A stretch of DNA of 64,000 nucleotides, from positions 124,001-188,000 of the forward strand of contig NZ_RYDV01000003.1 in the NCBI RefSeq assembly GCF_003971065.1, in the 5' to 3' direction. Each line of letters starts with the position of its first letter. The stretch's first letter is position 1. The position numbers and the translations under genes are program-made. The DNA is from Candidimonas sp. SYP-B2681 (GTDB lineage: Bacteria; Pseudomonadota; Gammaproteobacteria; Burkholderiales; Burkholderiaceae_B). Positions 31,418-40,228 of the stretch are shown piece after piece. Below the pieces are notes generated by a model that saw nothing but the letters and a program-made list of their open reading frames with translations, did not search any database and was not told the origin of the DNA.

Positions 31418-32866
31418 ATGCACACTCAAACCGTTACGCATGCCACGTGGGACCCCGTCCTGGTCGATATCGTCGATTACGTCCAAAATTACGAGATCTC
31501 GTCTGAACTCGCGTATGAAACTGCGCGTCTGTGCCTGATTGATACTCTGGGCTGCGGCCTTGAGGCCCTGGAATATCCCGCCTGCACCAAGCTACTGGGA
31601 CCTATCGTTGCCGGTACGGTTGTGCCCAATGGCGCCAGGGTGCCAGGCACCCAGTTCCAGCTGGATCCAGTTCAGGCCGCCTTCAATATCGGCGCGATGA
31701 TACGCTGGCTGGACTTCAACGACACTTGGCTTGCGGCAGAATGGGGCCACCCATCGGACAATCTGGGTGGCATTCTGGCCTGCGCCGATTGGCTTTCACG
31801 CACTGCTGTTGCCGGCGGCAAAGCGCCCTTGACCATGCAAGACGTACTCACCGCGATGATCAAGGCGCACGAGATCCAGGGTTGCATTGCCCTGGAAAAC
31901 TCGTTCAACAGAGTTGGCCTGGATCACGTCGTGTTGGTCAAAGTAGCGTCTACAGCGGTGGTGTCAAAGTTATTGGGCTTGAACCGCGAAGAAATCTTGA
32001 ACGCGATCTCGCTTGCCTGGGTCGACGGCCAGAGCCTGCGCACCTATCGTCATGCGCCCAATACCGGAAGCCGTAAAAGCTGGGCGGCCGGTGACGCCAC
32101 CAGTCGCGCGGTTCGCCTCGCCCTAATGGCGAAAACCGGAGAAATGGGTTACCCCACGGTGTTGTCGGCCAAAACCTGGGGGTTTTATGACGTACTCTTT
32201 AAGGGCCAGGCCTTCAAGTTTCAACGCCCCTACGGCAGCTACGTCATGGAAAACGTGCTATTCAAGATCGCTTTTCCGGCGGAATTTCATTCGCAGACGG
32301 CGGTCGAGTGCGCGATGGATATCCATCAACGACTGAAAGCTGTTGGTAAGTCTTACAGCGATATACGGCGAATCACTATCCGGACCCACGAAGCATGCAT
32401 ACGTATCATCGATAAGAAAGGCCCTCTGACTAATCCGGCGGACCGCGACCATTGCATACAGTACATGGTCGCGGTTCCGATAATCTTCGGCCGCCTCACC
32501 GCCGCCGATTACGAAGATGCGATTGCGGCAGATCCGCGAATCGACGCGCTGCGCGACAGGATCATATGCGTCGAAGATCCGGCCTTTACGGCAGACTACT
32601 ACGACCCCGAAAAACGCTCTATTGCCAATGCCCTGACCGTTGAATTCCACGACGGAAGCAAACTCGACGAAATAGTCTGTGAATACCCGATTGGGCACAA
32701 ACGCCGGCGTGCCGATGGCCTTCCTCTTCTTGAAGCAAAGTTTCGCAGCAACCTGGCGCGACGGTTTCCACCCAAACAACAAAACAGCATTCTGGAAGTA
32801 TCACTGAATCAGAAATCGCTGGAAGCACTAGCCGTTCATGAATACGTAGACCTCTATGTAATCTGA
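31418..32866 (+). CDS. prpD: 2-methylcitrate dehydratase PrpD
   Basis: PrpD dehydrates 2-methylcitrate without an Fe-S cluster. It has 482 residues; E. coli PrpD has 483. MmgE/PrpD-family motifs are [41 protein letters not shown], and [18 protein letters not shown]. It lies 30 nt after prpF with GGGGAG before the start. It gives the cluster a second route for the step already covered by AcnD plus PrpF. A terminator follows. Confidence 0.94.
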   Translation: MHTQTVTHATWDPVLVDIVDYVQNYEISSELAYETARLCLIDTLGCGLEALEYPACTKLLGPIVAGTVVPNGARVPGTQFQLDPVQAAFNIGAMIRWLDFNDTWLAAEWGHPSDNLGGILACADWLSRTAVAGGKAPLTMQDVLTAMIKAHEIQGCIALENSFNRVGLDHVVLVKVASTAVVSKLLGLNREEILNAISLAWVDGQSLRTYRHAPNTGSRKSWAAGDATSRAVRLALMAKTGEMGYPTVLSAKTWGFYDVLFKGQAFKFQRPYGSYVMENVLFKIAFPAEFHSQTAVECAMDIHQRLKAVGKSYSDIRRITIRTHEACIRIIDKKGPLTNPADRDHCIQYMVAVPIIFGRLTAADYEDAIAADPRIDALRDRIICVEDPAFTADYYDPEKRSIANALTVEFHDGSKLDEIVCEYPIGHKRRRADGLPLLEAKFRSNLARRFPPKQQNSILEVSLNQKSLEALAVHEYVDLYVI

Positions 32867-32947
32867 TGGCTGCCAGCGAAAAACCGCCCTGCCTGGCCGG
32901 TGCCAGCAGTGTGATTTAATAGGGGAGTGTTGCCCCACAATACAAGC

Positions 32948-32981
32948 GCCCCTGGCTATGACGCGCAGGGGCCTTTTATTT
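32948..32981 (+). terminator. Rho-independent terminator of the prp operon
   Basis: GCCCCTG (32948-32954) pairs with CAGGGGC (32966-32972), loop 11 nt, followed by CTTTTATTT. It lies about 80 nt after prpD. The open frame's earlier ATG at 32958 falls in the loop, which argues for 33015 as the start of the next gene. Confidence 0.75.
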
Positions 32982-33014
32982 CCACTTTTTTTGCGCTGTA
33001 CATCCGCCTCTATC

Positions 33015-33413
33015 ATGCTAGAAACCTTTGTGCTTTATGCCTTGCCCTTCACCTTCACCCTGCTGGCGGCCTGCGCCCTGACCGCGCTGGTATCAGGCCT
33101 GGTCCTGCTACTGTTCAGATTGCGAAGAACCAATGAAGTAATGCAGCACCCCTACCTGAAACAGCTTCCCTGGGAACGCCTCCCGATCTCGATCCGGGCC
33201 GCCATCCTGCTGGACTATTTCCTGCGACTGAGCTTTCCAAACAGCAAATTCTGGGTGGCGGGCACCGCCAATCGCTTGTTGGCTCATATACAGCCTGCCG
33301 ACGTATCGTCACGGGTGAAGTGGCCTCTGATCGGCTTGTGGGGAGGATGCTTCCTGGGCATTATCGCGATGCTCATGCTATGGAGCCTGATCTTGCTTAC
33401 AATGAATTCGTGA
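33015..33413 (+). CDS. Small membrane protein of unknown function
   Basis: The protein has 132 residues and I do not recognise it. An N-terminal hydrophobic segment (LYALPFTFTLLAACALTALV, extended to about residue 33) and a C-terminal one (LIGLWGGCFLGIIAMLMLWS) flank a polar, partly basic middle of about 65 residues. It is probably an inner-membrane protein with two membrane-spanning segments. The frame is open from 32958, but that start lies within a terminator hairpin, so 33015 is chosen. No clear ribosome site is seen. The next gene starts 24 nt downstream. Confidence 0.65.
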   Translation: MLETFVLYALPFTFTLLAACALTALVSGLVLLLFRLRRTNEVMQHPYLKQLPWERLPISIRAAILLDYFLRLSFPNSKFWVAGTANRLLAHIQPADVSSRVKWPLIGLWGGCFLGIIAMLMLWSLILLTMNS

Positions 33414-33437
33414 TACTTACTTGCCCCAGGAGCCTCG

Positions 33438-33713
33438 ATGAGCCGCAGCATTATCCACAACGCCATTCAACAACGTTTCGAATGGACTGAAGACAATATT
33501 CTTAGCGTGCTGGACTACGAGCTGCAAAATGGGGTAATGACGATCATGCACACCGGGGTCCCGGAAGCCGTAGGCGGGCGCGGCATCGCTGCAGACCTGA
33601 CTACATTCGCCATGGACACTGCGCGCGAGAATGGTTGGTTGGTGCGGCCCGTGTGCTCGTATGCAGCTGCGTTTTTGCACCGCCACCACGAATACGCCGA
33701 CCTGCGCACCTAG
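33438..33713 (+). CDS. GNAT-fold N-acetyltransferase, short YjdJ-type
   Basis: The protein has 91 residues and resembles the short GCN5-related acetyltransferases (COG2388, YjdJ-like). MTIMHTGVPEAVGGRGIAADL contains the acetyl-CoA-binding GRGIA turn. VRPVCSYAAAFLHRHHEYADL is the usual C-terminal end of this family. AGGAG lies just before the start. The substrate is unknown. It lies between the small membrane protein and the acnB promoter. Confidence 0.8.
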   Translation: MSRSIIHNAIQQRFEWTEDNILSVLDYELQNGVMTIMHTGVPEAVGGRGIAADLTTFAMDTARENGWLVRPVCSYAAAFLHRHHEYADLRT

Positions 33714-33799
33714 TTCCGCGATCGGGCACACTGCCCATGCTCCGCAAAAAATGCGCCATCCGCTCCCAGCGGTCAATACGCAACATTCACCTGTCTTAG

Positions 33800-33820
33800 G
33801 TCTTATATAAGATATAAGAC
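33800..33820. promoter_or_regulatory. 21-bp inverted-repeat operator upstream of acnB
   Basis: All 21 bases are identical to the repeat at 24009-24029 (arms GTCTTATAT and ATATAAGAC around AAG). It ends 2 nt before the acnB -35 box, the same geometry as at mdh. It is probably a site for the GntR-family regulator encoded at 23140-23910 (inference). Confidence 0.8.
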
Positions 33821-33822
33821 AT

Positions 33823-33851
33823 TTGCTTCCGTCACGGCTTCCTTCTACAAT
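33823..33851 (+). promoter_or_regulatory. Candidate acnB promoter
   Basis: TTGCTT (33823-33828) and TACAAT (33846-33851) are separated by 17 bp. The -10 matches consensus at 5 of 6 positions. It lies 47 nt before the acnB start and directly downstream of the 21-bp repeat. Confidence 0.6.
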
Positions 33852-33897
33852 TACGAAGAAGCACATCCCAACCATTCTCGAACAAAGGGCACGCATA

Positions 33898-36483
33898 ATG
33901 CTGGATTTATATCGCCAACACGTAGCCGAACGCGCCGTGTCGGGCATCCCTCCTCTTCCGCTTTCCACACAACAAACCGCCGACTTGATCGAACTGCTCA
34001 AGAATCCGCCCGCTGGCGAAGAAGCATTTTTGGTCGACCTAATCACGCACCGTGTCCCTGCCGGTGTCGATGATGCCGCTAAAGTTAAAGCGTCTTACCT
34101 GGCTGCCGTTGCGCTGGGCAAGGAAACCTGTACCCTTATTGATCGCAAGCATGCCACTGAACTTCTGGGCACCATGCTTGGCGGCTATAACATTAGCCCC
34201 TTGGTCGATCTGCTGGACAGCGCTGAGCTTGCTCCGGTTGCCGCCGAAGGCCTGAAGAAAACCTTGCTGGTGTTCGATGCATTCCACGACATCAAGGAAA
34301 AGGCCGACAAGGGCAACCAATATGCCAAAGCCATCCTGCAAAGCTGGGCCGACGCCGAATGGTTCACCAGCCGTCCTGAAGTTCCCGAAAGCCTGACGAT
34401 TACCGTTTTCAAGGTAACGGGCGAAACCAATACCGACGACCTGTCGCCTGCGCCCGATGCATGGAGCCGCCCCGACATCCCCTTGCATGCCCTTGCCATG
34501 CTCAAGAATCCCCGGCCAGGCATCGAGCCCCAAGAGGCCGGCAAAATCGGTCCGATCCGGTTTATCGAAACCCTCAAGCAAAAAGGCCACCTGATTGCTT
34601 ATGTAGGCGACGTGGTCGGCACCGGTTCTTCGCGCAAGTCCGCCACCAATTCCGTGCTGTGGCATACCGGCGAAGACATTCCTTTCGTCCCAAACAAGCG
34701 ATTTGGCGGCGTGTGCCTGGGCGGAAAGATTGCGCCTATTTTCTACAACACCATGGAAGATGCGGGCGCCCTGCCCATCGAGCTGGACGTGTCCCAAATG
34801 AATATGGGCGACGTCATTGAACTGCGCCCATACGAAGGACTAGCCCTGAAGAACGGCGAAGTCATCGCAGAATTCAAAGTAAAGTCCGACGTACTGTTTG
34901 ACGAGGCACGCGCGGGTGGCCGTATCCCCCTGATCATCGGCCGCGGCCTGACCGCCAAAGCTCGTGAAGCGCTGGGCCTGCCGGTATCGACATTGTTCCG
35001 TCTACCCCAAGTGCCTGCGGATACGGGCAAGGGCTTTACCCTGGCACAAAAAATGGTCGGTCGCGCATGCGGCCTTCCGGAAGGCCAGGGCATGCGCCCC
35101 GGTACCTATTGCGAACCGAAGATGACGTCGGTCGGCAGCCAGGACACCACCGGCCCGATGACACGCGACGAACTGAAAGACCTGGCCTGCCTCGGATTCT
35201 CGGCAGACCTGGTCATGCAATCGTTCTGCCACACTGCAGCGTATCCCAAGCCAGTCGACGTCAAGACGCATCACGAATTGCCAGCCTTCATCAGCACTCG
35301 TGGCGGCATTTCGCTGCGACCCGGCGATGGCATCATCCACTCGTGGCTTAACCGCATGTTGTTGCCCGACACCGTCGGCACCGGCGGCGACTCCCATACA
35401 CGCTTCCCTATCGGTATTAGCTTTCCGGCCGGCTCTGGCCTGGTAGCTTTTGCCGCAGCCACTGGCGTCATGCCGCTAGACATGCCGGAATCGGTGCTGG
35501 TTCGCTTCAAAGGATCGCTGCAGCCTGGCGTTACCCTCCGAGATCTGGTCAACGCGATTCCGCTGTACGCCATCAAGCAAGGCTTGCTGACTGTCGAAAC
35601 GCAAGGCAAGAAGAATATCTTCTCGGGCCGCATCCTCGAGATCGAAGGCCTGCCCAATCTGAAAATCGAGCAGGCGTTTGAACTGTCGGACGCTTCCGCC
35701 GAACGCTCCGCCGCTGGCTGCACAGTGCACCTTAGCAAAGACCCCATCATCGAATACATCACTAGCAATATCACGCTACTGAAATGGATGATCGCCAACG
35801 GCTACGAAGACGAACGCACCCTCGGGCGGCGCATCAAGGCCATGCAAGCATGGCTGGAAAACCCCCAGTTGCTGGCCCCTGATGCCGACGCGGAATACGC
35901 AGCCGTTATCGAGATCGATCTGGCTGATGTCCACGAACCTATCGTCGCATGCCCGAACGACCCTGACGATGTGAAAACATTGTCCGATGTGTCCGGCACC
36001 GTTATCGACGAGGTATTTATCGGCAGTTGCATGACCAATATCGGTCATTTCCGCGCCGCTTCAAAATTGCTGGAAGGCAAGCGCGATATACCCACCAAGT
36101 TGTGGGTAGCGCCTCCGACCAAAATGGACCAGAAGCAGCTTACTGAAGAAGGCCATTACGGCGTACTCGGCAGTGCCGGTGCCCGTATGGAAATGCCCGG
36201 ATGTTCGTTGTGCATGGGGAACCAGGCGCAGGTACGCGAAGGGGCCACTGTCATGTCGACCAGTACGCGAAACTTCCCGAACCGTCTCGGAAAGAATTCG
36301 AACGTGTTCCTGGGTTCGGCCGAACTGGCTGCCATTTGTTCTCGCCTGGGTCGCATCCCGACCAAGGAAGAGTACATGGCCGACATGGGTGTCCTGAGCC
36401 AGAACGGCGATGAGATCTACCGCTATATGAACTTCGATCAAATCGAAGACTTCCAGGAAATCGCCGACTCCGTCAGCGTATAA
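33898..36483 (+). CDS. acnB: Bifunctional aconitate hydratase 2 / 2-methylisocitrate dehydratase
   Basis: AcnB isomerises citrate and isocitrate, and can hydrate 2-methyl-cis-aconitate to 2-methylisocitrate. It has 861 residues from this start; E. coli AcnB has 865. The N-terminal HEAT-like domain is present, as in AcnB ([20 protein letters not shown]). The swivel domain follows it ([20 protein letters not shown]). Fe-S ligands are in [15 protein letters not shown] and [11 protein letters not shown]. The open frame begins at 33823, but the promoter lies there, so the ATG at 33898 is correct. Confidence 0.96.
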   Translation: MLDLYRQHVAERAVSGIPPLPLSTQQTADLIELLKNPPAGEEAFLVDLITHRVPAGVDDAAKVKASYLAAVALGKETCTLIDRKHATELLGTMLGGYNISPLVDLLDSAELAPVAAEGLKKTLLVFDAFHDIKEKADKGNQYAKAILQSWADAEWFTSRPEVPESLTITVFKVTGETNTDDLSPAPDAWSRPDIPLHALAMLKNPRPGIEPQEAGKIGPIRFIETLKQKGHLIAYVGDVVGTGSSRKSATNSVLWHTGEDIPFVPNKRFGGVCLGGKIAPIFYNTMEDAGALPIELDVSQMNMGDVIELRPYEGLALKNGEVIAEFKVKSDVLFDEARAGGRIPLIIGRGLTAKAREALGLPVSTLFRLPQVPADTGKGFTLAQKMVGRACGLPEGQGMRPGTYCEPKMTSVGSQDTTGPMTRDELKDLACLGFSADLVMQSFCHTAAYPKPVDVKTHHELPAFISTRGGISLRPGDGIIHSWLNRMLLPDTVGTGGDSHTRFPIGISFPAGSGLVAFAAATGVMPLDMPESVLVRFKGSLQPGVTLRDLVNAIPLYAIKQGLLTVETQGKKNIFSGRILEIEGLPNLKIEQAFELSDASAERSAAGCTVHLSKDPIIEYITSNITLLKWMIANGYEDERTLGRRIKAMQAWLENPQLLAPDADAEYAAVIEIDLADVHEPIVACPNDPDDVKTLSDVSGTVIDEVFIGSCMTNIGHFRAASKLLEGKRDIPTKLWVAPPTKMDQKQLTEEGHYGVLGSAGARMEMPGCSLCMGNQAQVREGATVMSTSTRNFPNRLGKNSNVFLGSAELAAICSRLGRIPTKEEYMADMGVLSQNGDEIYRYMNFDQIEDFQEIADSVSV

Positions 36484-36505
36484 CGCTTGGTCTTGTCCGC
36501 ATAAG

Positions 36506-36538
36506 AAACTCCCGGCGTGGTACGCCGGGAGTTTTTTT
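36506..36538 (+). terminator. Rho-independent terminator after acnB
   Basis: AAACTCCCGGCG (36506-36517) pairs with CGCCGGGAGTTT (36523-36534) across a 5-nt loop, followed by TTTT. The A-rich 5' arm gives weak bidirectionality. Confidence 0.92.
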
Positions 36539-36647
36539 ATCGCCCCAGCCTTACATACTACGCAAACGCCTGGCGACTGACGCGAGATCCAGCCCATAAA
36601 GATGGGTAGAGCGTTACACTAGTCTTCTAACCAACTTGTACTGTCTT

Positions 36648-37856
36648 ATGTCCCGTATGCCTGCCACCCCCCCTTCCCGTTTATCCCGTGATGCCCAACG
36701 CTTAGTTACGTTGACACAAGCCTTAGCGCGCTCCGGAAGCCGGCTAGAAGATAATTACTGGGAAAACCTGCTCGCGATTCAGCTAAACAAGCTGCTCAGA
36801 GGCAAAAAAAACAAGACGATCGAGTCGGTACTGGAATACTTGCTGGCCAATGATTTAAACGCCTACGAGATCCTGGTCGAGCAAGCGGAAACGCTGTGCG
36901 AATCTACGACGATCAGTTACCAGGGAACGGAATACGATGCCTTACTGTTTTCGGCCCCTGTCGTTGCATGGACCCGTTATCAGTTGCCCGACGGCCAGCT
37001 TACGGCTGAACAGGGAAAGACACTGGCTCGTCATCTGCAAGAGCATATTGTCGCCGAAGGCGCAAATATGGCGCTCATCCCAGCGCTGGTCAACTTCGAC
37101 CAAATGCCTCAAACCTTTCAGGAAACCCACACCTGGACGCAACGCCTGGCCCAGCTTGCCCTCGGGGCCGCTACCGAACCTTGCCAGATCAATCAGCCAG
37201 AGGATGCCGATGGCATGCTCGCCGACGCACGCTTTATCGTGGGCACGATCGTCGTACCCAGGGGACAGGCGGTCTTTCGTTGGCAGAAACCGCAAGACGA
37301 CGCTATCGTTATCCGCCAGGCGTGCCAGCAGGCATGGGAAGACAGCAGTTCCGAGGTATTCACGCCCATGTTTACAGGCTGCCATATCGAGTATCTGCAG
37401 CCTGACGCCTATTACATGAATAGCCGCGAGGCCGATCGCCGTATTCGTCCTCTGGCCCTGAAAGCTGCCGTTACTTGGCTACAGACAGCTGCACACCTGC
37501 CTGGCGACGATTTACGCGCTGTCATCGCCGCTTGCGGCGCCACGGCGATCGAAGAATACCGAGTCGGCTTCAGCACCCGCCAAAGCAATGAAGTCGTCTA
37601 CGGCTGCATTTGGCCGGTTTTGAGCAAAGAAGAAGCCGCCGCAGACAGTTCTGAAGGTGAAGTCGTCGACGTACCAGACGAGATTACGGCCTTGCTCAAA
37701 GAACAGGGCATTGCCGACGTTCGGCGGCTACCCGGCATCCATCCCGCCGAGTTCTGCGATGATTGCGGCGCTCCGTATTTCCCCAATCTGCTGGGCGAAA
37801 TGATGCACCCGGAACTGCCAGAAGAAACCGACATGGCGCCCGTTCATTTTCATTGA
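36648..37856 (+). CDS. DUF2863 family protein upstream of earP
   Basis: The protein has 402 residues and looks cytoplasmic. It resembles the DUF2863 family of Burkholderiales, whose function is unknown. The N-terminus is helical and basic (QLNKLLRGKKNKTIESVLEYL). The C-terminus has CDDCGAPYFPN, which could be half a zinc site, and ends HPELPEETDMAPVHFH. The ATG at 36648 is preferred to the TTG at 36636. Its stop overlaps the earP start by 1 nt (TGATG), so translation is probably coupled. This suggests a link to EF-P modification, unproven. Confidence 0.82.
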   Translation: MSRMPATPPSRLSRDAQRLVTLTQALARSGSRLEDNYWENLLAIQLNKLLRGKKNKTIESVLEYLLANDLNAYEILVEQAETLCESTTISYQGTEYDALLFSAPVVAWTRYQLPDGQLTAEQGKTLARHLQEHIVAEGANMALIPALVNFDQMPQTFQETHTWTQRLAQLALGAATEPCQINQPEDADGMLADARFIVGTIVVPRGQAVFRWQKPQDDAIVIRQACQQAWEDSSSEVFTPMFTGCHIEYLQPDAYYMNSREADRRIRPLALKAAVTWLQTAAHLPGDDLRAVIAACGATAIEEYRVGFSTRQSNEVVYGCIWPVLSKEEAAADSSEGEVVDVPDEITALLKEQGIADVRRLPGIHPAEFCDDCGAPYFPNLLGEMMHPELPEETDMAPVHFH

Positions 37857-38971
37857 TGGCAAGGCTGTCTTTTGATATTTTTTGCCGTGTCGTCGACAAT
37901 TTTGGGGACATAGGCGTTTGCTGGCGGTTGGCCAAGCAACTGATCGCCATGCCCGAAACCCACAATGTGCGCTTGTGGGTCGATGATCTGCACAGTTTCA
38001 TGCGAATTGAACGGCGCATTGACACAAGCGCCGGACAGCAGTGGGTGGATGCAATAGAGATCCGGCACTGGACTGAACAACCGAACCCGGTGCAAGCCCA
38101 TGATATCGTCATCGAAGCCTTTGCCTGTGAACCTCCGGCAGCCTTCATCGACGCGATGGTCACAAGCAACAGCTTATGGATCAATCTTGAATACCTTAGT
38201 GCTGAAAGCTGGATAGAGACCTGCCACGCCATGCCCTCAACCCAGGCAACGGGTTTACGCAAATACTTTTTCTTTCCGGGATTTACCCCTGCAACCGGCG
38301 GCCTGCTGCGCGAACCGGACGTGGTGCCGGCCCGCGACAATTGGCTTGCGGATCCAGCGCTGCGATGGGAGCTGTTACGCGCTATTGGCGTGCCGCCGCC
38401 CCAGGTCGAGCGCCTGCAAAATGGCGGACGGCAAATTTTCTTGTTTTGTTATCCAGACGCCCCCGCCCAGGCACTTGTCCGAAGCCTGAACCAACAAGTG
38501 ACCCCCACCGTGCTGATCGTCCCGTCTGGCGTGTATCCTTCTCTGTCATCTCATCAGAGCGATATTGTGCATATTCACGAGATGCCCTTTGTCAGCCAGG
38601 CAGCGTTTGATCGCCTGCTTTGGAGCAGCGACTTAAACTTCGTACGTGGTGAAGATTCGCTGGTGCGAGCGCTTTGGGCGGGAAAGCCACTGGTCTGGCA
38701 GATATATGCCCAAGAAGCGAATTCCCACATGATAAAGCTGCAGGCATGGCTGGACCGGTCGCCCTACAAGCCCCAGATCCATCAACTGATGAAAAGCTGG
38801 AACACGGGCGATCAGGAAGCCTTCACCTCGCAGATACATGACGCGCTACAAGGAATAAATTGGACGCAATGGCAGTCGGATAGTGCGCAATGGAGCCGGA
38901 CGCTGACGAATCTACCTGATTTAGCCACGTCGCTGGTCAGCTTTTGCACGCAGCAACAGCGATCAGGTTAA
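37856..38971 (+). CDS. earP: Protein-arginine rhamnosyltransferase EarP
   Basis: EarP transfers rhamnose from dTDP-rhamnose to Arg32 of elongation factor P. It has 371 residues, normal for EarP. The N-terminal motif SFDIFCRVVDNFGDIGVCWRLAKQL includes the DNFGD loop with the catalytic Asp. The C-terminal part carries FVRGEDSLVRALWAGKPLVWQIY, which is the nucleotide-sugar site region. The upstream extension of the frame to 37763 overlaps the DUF2863 gene and is not used. efp follows 80 nt later. Confidence 0.94.
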   Translation: MARLSFDIFCRVVDNFGDIGVCWRLAKQLIAMPETHNVRLWVDDLHSFMRIERRIDTSAGQQWVDAIEIRHWTEQPNPVQAHDIVIEAFACEPPAAFIDAMVTSNSLWINLEYLSAESWIETCHAMPSTQATGLRKYFFFPGFTPATGGLLREPDVVPARDNWLADPALRWELLRAIGVPPPQVERLQNGGRQIFLFCYPDAPAQALVRSLNQQVTPTVLIVPSGVYPSLSSHQSDIVHIHEMPFVSQAAFDRLLWSSDLNFVRGEDSLVRALWAGKPLVWQIYAQEANSHMIKLQAWLDRSPYKPQIHQLMKSWNTGDQEAFTSQIHDALQGINWTQWQSDSAQWSRTLTNLPDLATSLVSFCTQQQRSG

Positions 38972-39051
38972 AATGACTGGTTTTTTAAGACATGCTCCGG
39001 CCCGGCAGCGACATCTGGCGGAGCAATCACACCCCGGAGTACTTTAAATAT

Positions 39052-39609
39052 ATGAAAACCGCACAGGAATTGCGCGTTGGCAACGTGGTCAAGGTCGGTA
39101 ACGACGCCCTGGTTGTCCAGAAAGCAGAATACAACAAATCAGGTCGCAACTCGGCTGTCGTCAAGCTTAAATTCAAGAATCTGCTCACCGGTTCGGGCAG
39201 CGAATCGGTATCGAAGGCCGACGAAAAATTTGAAGTCGTCCAGCTTGAAAACAAAGAATGCACGTATTCGTACTATGCCGAACCCATGTATGTCTTTATG
39301 GACGAAGAATACAATCAGCATGAAGTCGAAGAAGAAAGCATGGGCGACGCCCTTAACTATCTTGAAGAAGGCATGACGGTCGGCGTCGTATTTTACGACG
39401 GCCGTGCAATTTCGGTTGAACTGCCCACTATCGTCGTACGCGAAATCATGTACACCGAACCTGCGGTCAAAGGCGACACATCAGGCAAAGTCCTGAAGCC
39501 AGCCAAGACCAACACTGACTTAACGATCAACGTTCCATTGTTCTGCAATATTGGCGACAAGATCGAAATTGACACACGTACTGGCGAATACCGCAGCCGG
39601 GTGATGTAA
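39052..39609 (+). CDS. efp: Elongation factor P (arginine-rhamnosylated type)
   Basis: EF-P relieves ribosome stalling at polyproline. It has 185 residues from this start. The loop at residues 28-34 reads NKSGRNS with Arg32 at the tip, the residue modified by EarP, instead of the Lys of the EpmA system. Three beta-barrel domains are expected, and the C-terminal signature [25 protein letters not shown] is present as segments. GGAG lies about 11 nt upstream of the ATG. The frame opens earlier at 38992, but those residues are not EF-P-like. Confidence 0.97.
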   Translation: MKTAQELRVGNVVKVGNDALVVQKAEYNKSGRNSAVVKLKFKNLLTGSGSESVSKADEKFEVVQLENKECTYSYYAEPMYVFMDEEYNQHEVEEESMGDALNYLEEGMTVGVVFYDGRAISVELPTIVVREIMYTEPAVKGDTSGKVLKPAKTNTDLTINVPLFCNIGDKIEIDTRTGEYRSRVM

Positions 39610-39651
39610 ATTCAGCAGGCGGCCTGGCGCCGCCTTGCTGGAACGACACAC

Positions 39652-40137
39652 TTATTGCAAGCGGTCGTCGTCGAGAAAATCAGGTATAGGCATAACGGCT
39701 ATTCCCTCCTCTGCCAGCTGTTCGCGCTCTTGCGGCGTGGCCGTCCCCCGAATCGCACGCTCCTCAGTCTCGCCGTCGTGCATACGGCGCGCTTCCTCGG
39801 CGAACTTCGCCCCCACATTCTCGGTACTACGCACAATTTGACGGATGTGCCGCAGTACCTCTGCCTGTAGCTGAGCCATCTGCCCCGCCGCAGGAGCCGC
39901 CACCGCGGATCCCGACGCCGCACCGGAAGCGGACCCCGCAATCGCAGCATCGGAACGTTTGGCATGACCTAAATTAAGCCGCGGAGCGGACAGCTTCTTG
40001 TTAACCCGATGACTATTACAGACCGGACAACCTAGAAGCCCTTTGGCTTGCTGAGACTCGTAGTTGTCAGCGGACGCAAACCAGCCCTCGAACACATGGC
40101 CCTGGTCGCATTGGAGATCGAACACTTTTAATGACAT
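39652..40137 (-). CDS. DUF1178 family protein
   Basis: The protein has 161 residues from the ATG at 40137. The N-terminus MSLKVFDLQCDQGHVFEGWF with CPVCNSHRVNKKLSAPRL gives cysteines at about residues 10, 42 and 45, a zinc-ribbon-like pattern typical of DUF1178. An Ala/Gly/Ser-rich linker lies at about 65-85. The conserved C-terminal helix region has VRSTENVGAKFAEEARRMHDG and ends in acidic IPDFLDDDRLQ. The function is unknown. The longer open frame upstream to 40458 runs into the ABC ATPase gene and is not used. Confidence 0.85.
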   Translation of the reverse strand: MSLKVFDLQCDQGHVFEGWFASADNYESQQAKGLLGCPVCNSHRVNKKLSAPRLNLGHAKRSDAAIAGSASGAASGSAVAAPAAGQMAQLQAEVLRHIRQIVRSTENVGAKFAEEARRMHDGETEERAIRGTATPQEREQLAEEGIAVMPIPDFLDDDRLQ

Positions 40138-40228
40138 AGAAGCAATATGTGGGCGTTTACGCAAAATGCAAGGCGAAGGCCGCCATGATGGGAAGCAAAA
40201 GCCAGCTACATTATAGGCGGGCTGACCC

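Noticed and set aside
32958-33014. N-terminal extension of the small membrane protein
   Set aside because: The ATG at 32958 lies in the loop of the prp terminator, so the later ATG at 33015 is used.
39613-39640. Terminator after efp
   Set aside because: A GC-rich stem (CAGCAGGCGG with GCCGCC-TTGCTG) has a bulge and no T-run follows, so it is not claimed as an intrinsic terminator.
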